Assembly: GCA_013400975.1 (NCBI GenBank)
Contig: WBMZ01010832.1
Span: forward strand, 124,001 to 188,000
From: Atrichornis clamosus
Lineage: Eukaryota > Chordata > Aves > Passeriformes > Menuridae
Length of the DNA: 64,000 nt
Direction: 5' to 3'
Under the pieces are notes generated by a model that did no database searches, was not told the DNA's origin, and saw only the letters and a program-made list of their open reading frames with translations. Position 1 is the stretch's first letter, and each line of letters opens with the position of its first letter. Made by a program: the position numbers and the translations under genes. Below are positions 23,908 through 38,169 of the stretch, one piece after another.

Positions 23908-26900
23908 TGGCAAAATCTCTTTCCATAAATTCATGATCACGTGAAGCTGTGACTCTCCACTCAGTACAAATAAGAGAGAAACTTCTTGATTGTGTTAAAC
24001 CTTTCATCTAGTAATTTTTCTTAAAACATGGAAAGGTTCTGTTGACTCTTTTTTTCAGGACTGCCTCTTCCAAAAGCAGGAATAATACTCAATAGTTACC
24101 CTTACCCACTATTACTAGATCAAGCCTATTACGGGCTAACTGCACATCTGGATTAAATTCCCTGAAAGACCAGTTCCAGTTCTAGTTCTCCCTGGGACAC
24201 AGAAGGACTGAAGCTCTTGCCACCACCATCAGGTGCTTTGGTATGTGCTTCCACAAATCCTGCCTAAATCTTCAAGATAAATCCTGAGGATCCCCTCTTA
24301 ATTTCAAGCTCAGTCTGGAGGTACCAGACTGATACTTTTCTAAAGGACAGTAGCCAAAGTCGTGCCACTAGGAAGGTACTTCTCTGGCGGTTAAGCTCCA
24401 CTCTTCATTTTCCTCTTACACCCCCTGCATGCTGCACGGTCTGGGTGCCTTCTGAGTGAACCCACTGAGGCGGCCTGCGAGAAGCACAGCACCAGGCTGC
24501 TGTCCTCTGCCTTGGCTCTTGTTTAGAGCTGGCCTCTCCCTGGCAGAGGGTTTAGCATCTCACACCTGGCTGATCCAGGGGCCAGGCATGGGCACATCTG
24601 GCACAAAGCTGCTAAAACACTCCAATTCTGGAGCATGAGTGATGCTTACCAGAATGATGAGTCTGATTCTGAAGGTGTTTAAGTGTTACTTATGGGAACT
24701 GAGAAAAACTTAGTGCTGTAAGCTTTATTCTTTTTCTAGGTTGTCTGATACCTGGGTGTAATACTAGCCAAAATACCCTGTCACTGATTTGTTCGGAGGC
24801 TTATCTAGCAATGGAGAAAATATTTGTGCTCAGTGACAATAAACTGGAGAATTGTTAGGATTTGGTTAGAAGAGCTAAGACATACAAGGTGAATTTTTTT
24901 TTCCTTCTCCACAAATAACATGTTTAACCCACCTTCATTGCTTCAAGTGGGAGCCAGGATGGATATCTTGTATTTGTCAGACACTTGAAAATCCCCATGT
25001 GCATAAGACCTTCTTCCATTTCTCTTTCTTTTGTTGGGGGGAAGTGTATGAAACAGGGAAGATATAGGAAGTGTGGGACGTAAGTGTGGGGCTCACAGAA
25101 TGTTTCCTGTCAGAAGGCAGCGCAGGTGCAAGATACAGACACAGGTATTGACATTGATACATGTCTGAGGCAGAGCTAGGATTTGAGGGAGTCATGAGGT
25201 TCCATGTAGCCATGCTCCTTCTCCCTTGGAGAGAGTAACGATCTGCAGGGAAGAATTTAGGTACAAGGCAATTTTTCTGAATAAACGAACAAACAGAAAC
25301 AACCCAGAAAGTTGCAAGTTTTAAGTACACACCAGAAAAGTAAAAGATGGGATATGTTGATCTGAAGCCATCAAGAATCTCAGTAAGAACAAGACATCAG
25401 GAACTTGATCATTGTTGTCTAGAGGGTCAATGTGATTAGCAACACAAGCATTTTCGTGTACACAGAGCTTCATTAATTGACTTAGCTGTGGGGCTGGGTG
25501 AAGCTGTGTGACAGATTAATTTCAGTATCATGTATAGCAAGTTGGACCTGCCATTTCTGGGCAGATCAGCTGTGCCCTGAACACAGACTGAGCAGACTTG
25601 ATGCATGCACAGTGTGATGAGTGGCCTTTACTTGCTGAGTGGTGACCTTATTGATCACACAGGCAGCAGAGGAGGCTCAGAGTGTCTCTCTGGTGCTACG
25701 GGAAGAGGCTGTACTGAGGTGAGGGTACCACTTTGAGCAAAGCAAATGATGTCTGACATCAGACTGGATTGAGCAGATGAGTCACTGGAATTTGCTTTGA
25801 GTCCCGCAGTACAATCTTTGACATTGCACAGGTACTGTGGCCACCCTGAGTTATTCAATGGAGTTTTGGACATCCAGACCTGGGGCTTTGAAGTTTGAGG
25901 TTAGCAATAACAGGAGAGCCCACAAGAGAAGTCTCCCTCACTAAGGAAAAATCCATTTCTGCTGTCACCTAGGACAATAAAAGTCTGGAGAAGCCAGGAT
26001 TTGTTCACCAAGATAGTGAGTAAAGGGGGGTTACAGAGTGGGAACTGGATGCCCCTAGAAGCTCATAGGTGATTGTCAGGGAGGAGAAAACACTGAGGGG
26101 AAGGGAGGTTTGCCTGGTGCTACCTTAGTCAGTTAACAGCCATCTGAAACACAACTCCAGTGGGGAGTAGCTTCAAAAATCTAGAGAAGAAAGCTAAATC
26201 ATTAGGATGAAAAGGGACTTCCCTTGGGGGGTCAAGAGTGACCATAACTATCTAAGGGTGAAAGGCTGTCAGGGTGAGCAAGCCATGGAAAGCAGCAAAG
26301 GGGGATTTTGTGAATGGAGAATTGAAAGCAAAATTGGAAGACCTTATGGATTATGAATTAAGAGGGGAGTGTGCTCTTACTGATAGAACTTAGATTTAGG
26401 TTAGTGTCAAAGGGAGACTTGTGCTTTAATTAACAATTGTGTCTGCACTTAGTATGTACTTACCTTCCTATTTCATGTGTTCACTTTTGTCTTTATTGCT
26501 CTGTCTTTGGTTCAAGCCGTTTAATGCTGACATCTTTTTTTTTAATGTGTCAACTCACTGTGAGCAAACATAATGGAAATTGGTCAATAATGGTTAACTG
26601 TGAGTCTCTCCACATGAGCCACATGTAAGGCTCACACATGTAAACAAAACGAGTGGCAGGTGTCTGGAAATAGCACTCACACTAACCAATATTCACCATG
26701 TAGCCAACATGCAGTGTTGTTTTTTAGTTTTTCAAAAAAGGTGTCAAAATTGGCTGACTTGAGTAAAAGAACCTTTACCAATAGCTTGTCATCTCTGTCG
26801 TAATTTTCAAGTAAATTAAGATGTTGATTTCTTTTTTAAAGTAGTAAAATTCTGGGGTATGACAAGGTGAAATATTAGTAAGACTATTGGGAAGTTTTGA

Positions 26901-29900
26901 TAGTCTGTGCTTGTGAATTTTAATGTCTAGCAGCAAACAGCTCTTGAACAGAGCTCTAACACATCCTTTATGTTCACTTTTATGATGTGCACCAGGCAGT
27001 GCCAAAATATATATATGAGTGCAGATGTCTAAGAAGGGTTAAGGGGTTGTGAAAAATATGTGTTTAATGTGCTGAAAAATTTAAGAACATTTTGGGAGCA
27101 CAGTAAAAGTAAAACATATGCCCCATAACACTTTACTGAGTACAAACAAGAAGTTACAGATTCAAGACATACTCACGGCTTTTTCACAAAATGAAAAAAA
27201 AAAAGGGAAAAGAAAAGCAGAAATGTATGGTCTATCCTCAAATTAGATCCTTTTTACTACAGTAATACTGCTGTTGTGATTACACAGCCTAGATGCTGGC
27301 TTTCTGAGTTAGGGAGAACATCCCTAAAAATAACTGTGATGGTGTGTTCCAATTTGAATGTTTTTAGAATTTGACCCAAACACCTATTCCTTGAAAGATA
27401 TATCCAGATCACAGGAGGAAGAGAGGTGAAAACATATGTTTGGGAAATTTCATCTCTGAAAGACAGAAACAGCCTCTGCTAAATCCCATTTCTTGTGCAT
27501 ATAAAAACTGTACTCTATTTTGTAATTTGAATCATACAGAAAGAGCTGAAATTTAGTATTTTTCGGTTAAAGGGGTAGGTGATTTTAAGCTGTGTAGCAT
27601 TAAAATCAGTCATGCTTTTTTGAGTTTTCTGCTGTGTAGTTTAATTTTGAAATTCTGAAGAGAACCTTGACATTCTTTGTCAAAGTCAACCTAGACCTTG
27701 TAGGCCTCATTAACATATATCAGGCCATAGGTGTTGCCATAAACAAACAGGGATGCAAATGTCACACTTGCTTAATAGAGATTCTTCTTCTTACTTTAGC
27801 TGCTGTTTGAAATTAACTTGTTTGCTTGTCTGTTTTTCTCTGGCCTGAACACTATAATGTGCAACACTGTAATGTGGGGGCACAAATTATGTGCCAATTC
27901 TCCATACCATGCAAAACTATTCTCTTGACTGAGTTCTGGGCCTTATACCTGGATTGTATTAATTTCAATATAAAGGCCAACCAGAGCTCATAATGGTTGG
28001 AAAGATGAGAGGGTACTTGTAACAAAAATTACCTGAAATCCTTTTATAAGATATTGAGTGCTTCTTTTTTTATTTAATCATTAAAGATACCATTAATCTC
28101 TCAATAGTCAAATTGCTCAGTTTTAACTCTGCACACAGACCCACAGACTCCCCCTATGCCATTAAGAATTATGTAGATGAAAACCCAATATGAATAAAAG
28201 AAAAATTTCTCAATTGTATTAGTTAACATTAAATCACAAAATTAGTTCAGTGGCTATACTCTTCATATTGAGAATTGGAATATACTGGCAATGACTGAGG
28301 AAAAAACTAATCAATGTTTATTTTATAGTTCTAGACTGTCTCATTAATTTTTTAATATCTCTGATGTCAGTGTTCAAGGTGCTTGTCTTTTGGTTATTAG
28401 CATGGCTGGCACATGCTTTGGGAATCACTAAGTAATAAGCCAGGTGCTGGTTACTGCTTCAATCTTCAGTTGAAAACATCCCGGTTTTAATATATAATGA
28501 TGAAGGCTTAAAGCTCCATCCATCTTTTTCTTCCTCTGGGGAGGTGCCCTTAATAGTTTTGGCAATACGTGCTGGATATCCTCTTCATTTCATGACAGTA
28601 GTGGTCATTTGAAAAACCTTCGGATTTGTATGAGACAAGCTTCTGATATTCACTGGTGTTTTTCGCCTGCTGGAGACTACTTTTAAGTACCATCCATAAT
28701 CCTGTGAGATTTTTGAGGATGGTGTCAGTAGTAGAATGCATCATCTTTGAAGCAACAGTCTGGTACCTCTGATAAAACCTAGGCAAGCCACGTGAAATGC
28801 ATTGTAGTTTTAAAAACATCTCAAAAATTTGCTTTCAAATTTCAATCTTAGTATGACTAGTTGCAGACCTGGTTGTTGCTGCAACTGCAATGTTGCTGCT
28901 CAGTGCATTGCTCCAGCTATAAAACCTGACGATGTATTAGCTGTGCCTGAGGGATGCATTCCTTCAATCTGTGAAGCAGAAGGGAGAGGAAAGTCTTAGT
29001 TTTCCTCTTTATTCCTTGGTGGAATGCAAATCACAGGCTGCCTCAACTCTCCTGCTACTGGCCGGTAGTATCACCTGACCACTATACACAATGTGGAAAC
29101 AATAAACACTGCGTTTCTGAAGCATGGAAAGAAAGCTTTTTCTACAGCTACTGTGTTACAGTATGATATACTCTTATCTACGACTAACTAAATGTTGTTG
29201 AAAAGTAATATTATGTAATTTTTTAAAATCTCCTTTACAAATACATTTGTAAAACAGAAGGATGAGAAAATAAATTGAGTCGACTATTTGCAATGTAAAG
29301 CATCTTTATGTCATCTGTGGGGTTACAGCATATATAGTGGGTTATTACACATGCAAAATGAGTGTCTAGTCACTTGCTTCTTTCCATCTTTCCTACTGTT
29401 TATTAGTTGACATTCCTTTACATGAGTCCCATGCTAAACAATTACTTTGCCACTTCCCTCTCCTTTCACAGTGTCAGTTATTTCAATTTCAAGTAACTAC
29501 AATAACTTAGAAACTACAGTAATGGATTTATAATAACTAACATGATGACAATTATACAACTGTAGAAATTGGTATGTTCTAGTATGTTCGAAGGCTCTAA
29601 TCCTTGTCTTGATTTTTAGAAGATAATTAAAGGCTGCAATTTTATTCTGCAAGATATGGGGAGAGAATGCCCACAGGGCCATTGCATGTCTGGAAAGGGT
29701 GGTAGTAAAACTTTGGTTGTTTGTGCCTGCATAACAAGCCCCTTGAGATCCTGAATGAATAACAGACTTGTAAAGTTACTTAGTCCCAAGACTTTTCTTC
29801 TTGTGCTGTGACAGTGTAGCCCAGATTTCTCCCTTCCCCAAGTTAATACAGAAATGAGGATGAGCTCCTTAACCAAAGCAGTGACAATTTTTATTTTTAC

Positions 29901-32900
29901 CTTGGGTTTGCTCCTGGCTACATTGGCCAAAGTATGGTGATCCTCATGCAGGTGAGGCTGTGGATGCGGGATGTTGTGGATGTGGGATAACTGCTGCTAT
30001 TTTGTGCAGCACCACGGCAGCCCTGGTAAAAGCACGCTATGCTATGGATGGCTGAAGCGTGTAACCACTTTTGCACGTGCTTTGTTACTTATCAAGGACT
30101 CAAGAGAGAACCCCTGATGAGACAGTCAACCCATGGTATGGATGTAGACATGATAATTTTCTCCAGCTCCTGTCTCCTTTCTTCCTACTTCCATGAGCAA
30201 GTCCAAGGAGTTTCCAAGGCCCATGGCAAGCAGAATAACACAGCCCTACTTCTGACAGGCAGACCGCCAAGCTGACCTAGCACAGAGCAGGAGGAGGGCA
30301 TGCCCATCTCTCTGGCTGCACACCATGGCTGGCTGCATAGTGTTTCTATGAGGACACTTGGGAGAACTTCTCAGGCCCCTGGTTCAAATGCCTGACTTCA
30401 TCCATATCTGTATCCATAGTGGGCTGAGATGTGGGTGCACACCATTGCCTTTCTTTACCGAGATGCTTCCTTTGTGACATGGTTTTGTACGACTTGGTAT
30501 GTCAGCCAGGAGGGAATCATAGTCGGCCCAACACAGCCCTAGAACATGCAGAGAGAAGCTAAGCTAGCCAGCAAGCCTCGTGTCCCTTTAGGTAGGGAAG
30601 TAGTATCCAGAATGCTGGCACACTGAATGTTTTTTCTGTTTCTGGAAGCAGATATAGTGCTGGCGCTGGGAAGATGTGCTGTCAGACCCCCCTGCAGGAA
30701 CAAGCAGATGTGAAGTAATATTTTCCAAGTGATTTTGGAGTCCACATGAGAGAAAATTACCTTCTGAAGTCACTTTTGAAACTGTTCCTTCCTATTTTTC
30801 CTGATTATGGGACTCCTGCCCACATCTTTATTTTGGAAACTCTACCTACTTGTGCCAATATATGAGGCTGTGTCACGGCACTGTGCCTGCTTCATCACAT
30901 GTCTCTAGAGATCATAAGCCATGTGTGGCCAGAGGCAGTGGCTGAAATTTCAGCCTTGACCTTTATTTATTTGTTTGCAAAATCAGTCTGAAGTTTACTG
31001 TGGTCTTTGGGTGTCCTTCAGCTACTTAATCATAAATGTGCTGATGCAAATCTCTCCTATCCAGGACACAGAAGCGAACTCAGGAGAGAAATGTATTCTA
31101 ATTGATTGCTGTTGAAGCTCAGGCATTTAGAGGGGTGAAGTGGGGTTTAGTGTGTTTGGGTTTTTTTTGGTTTTGCAACTCCTCTTTCTCACTTGTCCTT
31201 CTTGTGGGTGGCTCTTTAAATTTAGAAAAGACAGAAAGCTCTTGGTTCAAAGTAACTTCTTAAACTGCATGCTCTTTATTGCATCCCCTGTTCTCCCTTC
31301 TGGTGAGTATTTTTAACTTCTCTCATGCTGTCAGCAAGTGTTTCCTTTTAATTCCTGAAAGTTCAGACTATAAAGTTTAGATCCAGCAGGAGAAGTGGTC
31401 AAGTTCTGTGAATGCCTCTTCCCATGTTATTCTCACTCCCATGTTAAACTACCATTGTTGCTAGCGTTTTGAAAGTTCAGGTTCTTTCCACTGCAGTTGT
31501 ACACCATCCAGGAAATTAAAGAAAAGTAAAAAGCATAGTTTGACAGGTGAACAACCTAAAATTTGTATTTTATGTTATTTGGTAGCCATCCTCAGCCAAA
31601 CCATCTGGCAGAGGTTGGGGTTGGCTTTGTACAATAGCTACATTAAACTCATTGGAGTGTGCAGCTACAGCATCTGCACAGCACAACAGCCATTTCCAAA
31701 TGGTTTGGTGAGATTGTCCAAAAGGTGTTTTTTCCCCTTTCATCATCTGTCAGAAGTTTTAGTAATAAAAATAATAATAATAATGAATAACTTTGATACA
31801 TAACATAATTGTTACTAATGCAACAGCCATGTGATAAGAGCAGTTTAAGCATATACAAATAACCTGCTACGTAGGAGTTTTCTGAGGCTTTCTGCATAGC
31901 TATTCTGCATCATTTTCTAGAGCTTGGCTGTTAAATAGAAGTCTTTGTGCTGTATTTTGTCTTGGAGAATTCATGTGATCACAGAACCCATCAGCCAGCC
32001 CTCTGCTTCTTGCATCCCTTCTTAAGGAGTTGTGAAGGGTGTTGTCTTTTCCCCCCAAAGTATTCCCTTGACTGGTAGAGTCTCCTATAATGCTCCTGCT
32101 TGTTTCTGATTGTGAAAATTCATGCCAAATGAATGTAAATAATCCCATACATGACTGATAACTGCTGAAACACATGCTGGGCTAACTGAGACCCATCAGG
32201 TATATGATGTCCAGGGAGAATGAGTAAGTAATAAATCCAGTGATCTCTTAAGTCCTACTATCTGTTGTTAAAGATAACTGAACACAGTGAATAGATTTGC
32301 TTGCATGCACACACACTGCAAAAAGGTCTTGTGTGTTTTTTTCCCCTCTGGGGCCAGTTTTTCCTGTGGTACAGTAATGGATTCTTTTGCTTGGCTTGCC
32401 CTGTGTTTTTGTCATACATGACAGCCTTAATAGTTTGCTCAATATTTCTGTTCATCGGAGGACTTGTATAGAATATATTTGGCCCTTTTTCCAGGTCTAT
32501 AAATAACCTCTGTATCCTTTATAACATGTTCCTCTGGTAGAGATCTAAGGAGTCAACATTCCTTTGGCATTAAACAAAATCCTCTCTAGTCCCTAGAACT
32601 GCTTTTTAAATTGATAATTCTGCTGAGGCATTTGCTTCCCTGACCACCCTATGCTTACAGAAGGAATTAGATTCCTCAGATTCTGCTACTCAGTAGGGGC
32701 TCTGGCAGTCATAATTCACATACTCTTTGAGACCAGACATTTGTCTGTTGGTTTCCTTTAATGCAACAGATGGTATATTGATCACATTTATTGAATGCTC
32801 CAGAGAGTGTGTGCATGTAATCACTAAAATTCCCTCCGTTTGGATTTTCCTATTATAGATTTGCAACCAAAAATGCAGTCCCTTTGTTCTCAAGGGTGGG

Positions 32901-35900
32901 AGTGTTTGCTATGTCCTTGTATCTCTGAGTGCTTTCATGTGTCTGGTGGGGCACTTAACTGCTCGGTCCTTCCTCTAAGGATATTCCACTTTGTTTAAAT
33001 CCAGGTCTCCAGCATTCTTCAATAATCACTTGGAGCCAAGCTGCCTGGAAGAGTTTGGGTTCATTGGGTGCCTGACTGTCCAGTACCACATGGTGTAAAC
33101 CACTGCATAGCACAGTGTCCAGTTACAAACAGCTTTCATCCTGGAGACTCTCAGTTGCCCTTATTCATGGCTCCTTTTCTGAAGATGATATATTTTAACT
33201 TAATATTTCTACTGTCAAAACACAGAGGACCAGAGACTCTCTGTGCCTTTCTGGAAATGAGGTCAGTCAGCCTTGCTGGTAGGAAATCTACTCATATTCC
33301 TCTATTAAGGCAAAATAAGGCTGATAAGACAAGTATCAATAGAGACACCAGAAAATATTTTTGGGAGAATAATATGTCCCTGCATAGAAATTTTTCTTCC
33401 TAATTTTTTTTTTCCTTCTTGGAAATATTATTCTATTTGATGTCCTTAGATAAATACACTCTTGCCTGCATTCTAGCTTTCCTTATGCTTTAATTTCCAA
33501 CACTTTGTGTCCTCTCTCTTATGCAGACACAGAAGTTTGCTCTGGTTTTGTTAAAATCTTGGACATATGAGTATGCATTTCAATACCTACCCAGGACATT
33601 TTTAACTTCTGCCTAAGTCAGTCACATCAACTCTAATTCAGGAAGATTATCAAACTGAAAAATGTGTATTACTTACTACAACAAAAATTAAAAAAAGAAA
33701 GGCCTTGACTATAATAAGCAGTACAAAGATTGTTGTCTCTAAGGACATAAAACAGTAATTGCAGAACAATATATTTTGGTGAAAATGCAAAGGATCTCTA
33801 GAATGTTCACCTTCCACGTCTTCAAGAGAGTAAAATGCAATATAACACAATGAGAAAGTTCTGAGAGTTTCCTAGTCCCATTTTTACTTTGCTGAAGAAG
33901 GGAAGTAATGTGCAGAGTATTGTATAGCTCTTATCATCATGAAATAAAATGTTTTCTCTCTTTTCTGGATTAAAAAGTTCAAAATTTTTTTCTTTCCAAG
34001 ATTTAAAGGATGACTTTTTATTTTTGTTCTCATCATTCCTGATATTTGTAATATTTACTTGAATGTATGTTTGATTTCTTTAGGAATCTACTTTCTTTTT
34101 TGTGGGTGAAAATTTTAAATGCCATAAGAAATTTGAAAAGGAAATATTTTTTAAAAACCCAAACACCAATCAAACAAAAAACAAAACCCACTGGGGCCAG
34201 TCATTACTGTTGTGATGTGGAAAGTCAGTCATCAAGCTCTTGAAAAAAATTGAGCCACTGGTCATTTTGAAAATGTTCATGGCAGTGATTCCTCAAAGTT
34301 ATTTTAGTCTTGGGACGTATATTTCTAGAAGTTCCCCTTTTGTGAGTTTTACAAAAAATGCACTTTTAATACTGCACAGTGTCACCATCAAATCAGTGTT
34401 CGCAGGAGATAAATACTCTGTAGCTGGCACAGAAGACTGGAGAAATCTCAGGCAAACTAGTGAAAATATCTGGTCCTAGTGGTACCTGAAGATAGAAGTC
34501 AGTAAAATATGATTCAGAGGAAGGTGTTTAAAAGTTTAAATCCGACTATGTAAAATAGTGAAGTAATTTTCTTGACAGGTGAGAGTGTATTTTGATATAA
34601 TTCAGAATGTTTGGTCTTGATATTTATAGGCCTGTCTACATTTTTTTCCTTCTCAAGAATGCCTTGTCTTATGAAATACTTTGTGTAAATTTTAGTTATT
34701 ATTTTTTTAATTTTATGCAAGGTTCCCTTTCTCTATTCTGATGACAGTAACCAATGATGTTTGGTTGACTTTGCATTTAAAGAAACAAACAATTCTAAAG
34801 GTCTCATGACCCTACTCACTGCTTGCAGTTTCAATAGATCTTGACTTAATTTTTCTCTTTGCTGGAAATGTTACCATTTTCTTTATTTTTACATATTGTG
34901 CTGGTCTCCTTTTTGAAATAGGCAAGTTATATGCAGTAGTCAGAGCAGAAGTGCAGTGCTGGCTTCTTACTAGTAAGAAGGACTGATGTCGGTGCAAACA
35001 CCCACTGTTAGTTCAAGTTCCATAGGCAACATCTTTCTTTGCTCTTGCTGCCACTCTGTGCTGACAGCACAGTCTTGCTTCACTGCCCACTGTGGTGCTC
35101 GGGTCTTCTCCTTGACTGGTTACAGATGACAGACAAACCTCATGTGAGCAGCACGAATTGCTGTTTCCCTGTGTTTTCAACCTGAGTCCTTGAAGAAGAT
35201 ATTTGTCTTCTATCTTGCTCCATGCTGTTCTGTGGAAGAGTCCTCCCCATCATCCATGTATGAAGTTAAATGTCTCTGTGCAGATCACATGCTTTTTATT
35301 CCTCAGATGGTTTTAAACTCTGATATAGTCCAGCCTGTTATTCTGTACTAGTGCCCTGAAAAATTTTGTTCGCATATTACCTTGTACCTTCAGTTCCCTT
35401 GACAAAGAATCAGGCCGAAACGTGAAACAAAAATAAAATAAACAAATAAAGAAAACCTCTGAGCTAAACTTAGTTTAATCCCTGCTTTCCAAATTTCAGA
35501 TCAGTTTTCCAAATACAGTTTTCAATTTAAGCAATGAAAGGAAGAAAATTTCTCAGACATTGAGATCATGAAGATAGTAATTTTTCTTCAGATAACATTT
35601 ATGGGAAAAAAGAGGTGGTAATGACAAACAAGATTAAATGTCAGAGAAAAACAGGTGTAGATCAGGAAAAAAATGGTGAAAAATGTTGACAAATTACAGA
35701 GATTGCATACTATACCAATCCTGATTCTCAAGGGAATGTATATATTCAAAGGGTGAAAGATTTATCATTTCTGAAGCATGTGATGCTACTTTAAAATTTT
35801 GAGCTGTAATACTCTACACAGAGATATTCATTTGTCATAGCACAGAAATGGATAGTCTAAGTTCCATCAGCTCCTGTGAGACAAGCCTGTGTTTAAGCGT

Positions 35901-38126
35901 ACTTCTGAATTTAAAATTTCAGTTGTCATTTCTACAGCTGGTCTCGTATTACTCTGAACAGGGCTTGACACTATCCTGTTCCATGAACTTATTTGTGCTC
36001 TCTTGAGCCACATTTTTGCATATGCAGAGACTGCTGTGTAGTAGAACTGGAACCTACATTCCCTGGCAGAACCGAAACTTCGTATTCTGGATTGCTGCAG
36101 TCCTTGGGTCAGAGGTGCCTCTGCATGGTGTACAATACTTTGCAAAATACCAGACAGAAGGGAGGGTAATCCAGTGAAGACTGTAGGATGGTATTTCAGG
36201 CTGAGTCTTGGCCACCGTGTTTTATTTTAAAGTCTTGCCTAGAAAATCCAGCAGTTCACACCGCTGAGTGAACACGTCACTGTGACTTTTATCTTTTTGC
36301 TCTGGGGCATGTTTACAATGTCATGGTGAATACTCTGTGCCTTGAGCCTCTACCACTAACATGCAGAATAATTTCTGACATACATAAGGGACTAGTTCAA
36401 ACAACCTATTGAGGGACTACCCAGTGACAGCCGCTGAGAAATATGCCCTTTTGAAAATCTGACCCCATAGGAGACTGAGCTGGGGACTGCACCATGTGTG
36501 GGTAGAAACTTCTGACACGGAGTGCTCAGTGCAGACACACAGGATGATGGTTCAGTGAAAATCTGGAGGCAATATGGGAGTCTGATCTGGCACATTTCAC
36601 TTCCATTACAAGAAATTAATCCCCTGTTCAACCAAACCAAAATAGAAGCTCTTTTGCCTGCCTGGTAATTAGTCTCTTGCATATTTGCATCTCATTGTTT
36701 TTTTCTCTACACTTAATGGCACAGCTGCCTTTTGCTCAAGATAAATTAGAATGGGGATCAGCAAAACACATCCATTTGATAGTAATGGAGTGTCTCATAA
36801 ACTTGTTGTCTCTTGAGTTTCTCATTCATTATGGTAACCTCCTGTTAGTTCCAGGAATGGTCTGCTTCTTTCTTTCCTCCCTCTCTTCCCTATTAGTTAA
36901 ACTACAGGTTTAGTGAATCAAATTTCCACATAAGCTTTCTTCTACTGAAATATCACCTATAATGAAAAGTTCATACATCCCATAAGACATTCTGAATTGG
37001 TGCCTACACAAATCTCCAAAGAATAGGAAAGGGAAAGAAAAGTAGGAAGCAAATAGCTAGTGCAATTTGAGCAAGAAACATATTTTTTGCTCTATTGCTC
37101 TTCTCCTAAAATCTTCCTATAACCAAATTAGTATTTTCAATGTCTGTTTTTTCCATACAATGAACATCATGATTTCACATCATTATTTGTATGCACCCTG
37201 CTTTAGCCAACAGGAAAACCAGGCAGACCCTACTACTTAAACAACATGATGTTTCTCTCAGCCTTCAGTGGAAATAATGAGCTCAGTGGGGGAATTAATA
37301 TAAACAAATTACTAACTCTTTAATTTGGACTGCTGATGAGAATTTAGGATCTTAATTAGGAAGAAACATCAGTGTTAGTGCAGTGATTCATGGTAGAACT
37401 CTTGACTTACAGGGATAAGTCTGAAGCTTCTTCACTGAGAGCAGAGGGAGTCAAATAGCTGGAGACAGCTTTCTTGGTCATAAACCAAAGGAAAATTAAG
37501 CCAACATAGGCTGTATGAAATCTGAATTAAATGTTGGACTCAAAACTTGTTCTGCACTGTGTTGTGTTACATGAAAACCCTGCAAGAGAGCAAGGGCTGC
37601 AAGAACAGTCCTATCACTGAAGTGTTACTAAGGAATACCATGGTTGCCCTACTTCTCTAATACTGCTGGGCAGCCTCAGCAGGTTCAGTATCAACACTGG
37701 ACTCACTGGAATTTAGTAATAAATGTTTTTCTTAGGCAAAATATTGATGTTTACATTTTCTATATTGAATTTTTCTTCAGAATTTCTTTCCTTCAAAGTG
37801 TTCATGTTTCTGGTTTTGTTTTTAATGTCAATGTTTCTCTTATTCTATTCCAGTTTTCTACTTTGACCTGAAACTACTTGTAAGTACATTGCTGACATCA
37901 GGCTGTAGAATTTGTGATCAGTTTTTTTGCAGAAAAACTAAACTGAAGTGCATGTTTTTTCCAGCCTTAAAATGACATCACTAGTTCTTTTACTCATACC
38001 AGTCAAGAATTATTGAAAATGTCTTGACATTTCTGCTTTTTCTTTTGACATTCACTGGGCTATATCAAGTGATAAATCTGTGGGTATAACTAGTGGATTA
38101 ATTAATTTAACCTTTCACCTCTTCAG
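23908..38126. other. Long single-copy non-coding stretch
   Basis: About 14 kb with no supported gene, RNA or interspersed repeat. Open frames are all at or below 117 codons and look random. Minor features are a slightly GC-richer patch at about 24,420-24,620, a 15-16-bp imperfect tandem duplication (gtggatgcgggat/gtggatgtgggat) at about 29,957-29,988, and an (AAT)n run at about 31,763-31,788. A 56-bp splice-flanked open segment sits at 25,663-25,718 but its acceptor lacks a good pyrimidine tract. This is typical of a bird gene desert or large intron. Confidence 0.5.
34963..34980. repeat. Perfect 18-bp palindrome
   Basis: cttcttactagtaagaag equals its own reverse complement, centred on an ACTAGT core. 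It lies in unique sequence with no adjacent feature. Confidence 0.85.
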
Positions 38127-38169
38127 GATTTGTTATGATGAAAAAGAAAACTGTTGCACACTGCAAATG
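38127..38169 (+). other. Weak candidate microexon, 43 bp
   Basis: A pyrimidine-rich acceptor (cctttcacctcttcag) precedes and a consensus donor (gtgagt) follows a 43-bp segment. One frame is open as a leading G plus ICYDEKENCCTLQM, a cysteine-bearing peptide that would suit a secreted or extracellular domain. It ends on a codon boundary and so is in phase with the candidate exon at 56,498. Segments this short with acceptable splice signals arise by chance several times in 64 kb, so confidence is low. I do not recognise the peptide. Confidence 0.15.

Noticed and set aside
24977..25330. 117-codon minus-strand open frame
   Set aside because: No recognisable domain or promoter context; consistent with chance.
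31299..31310. Donor-like gtgagt after a pyrimidine tract
   Set aside because: The sequence just upstream is itself pyrimidine-rich and non-coding, so there is no exon for the donor to end.
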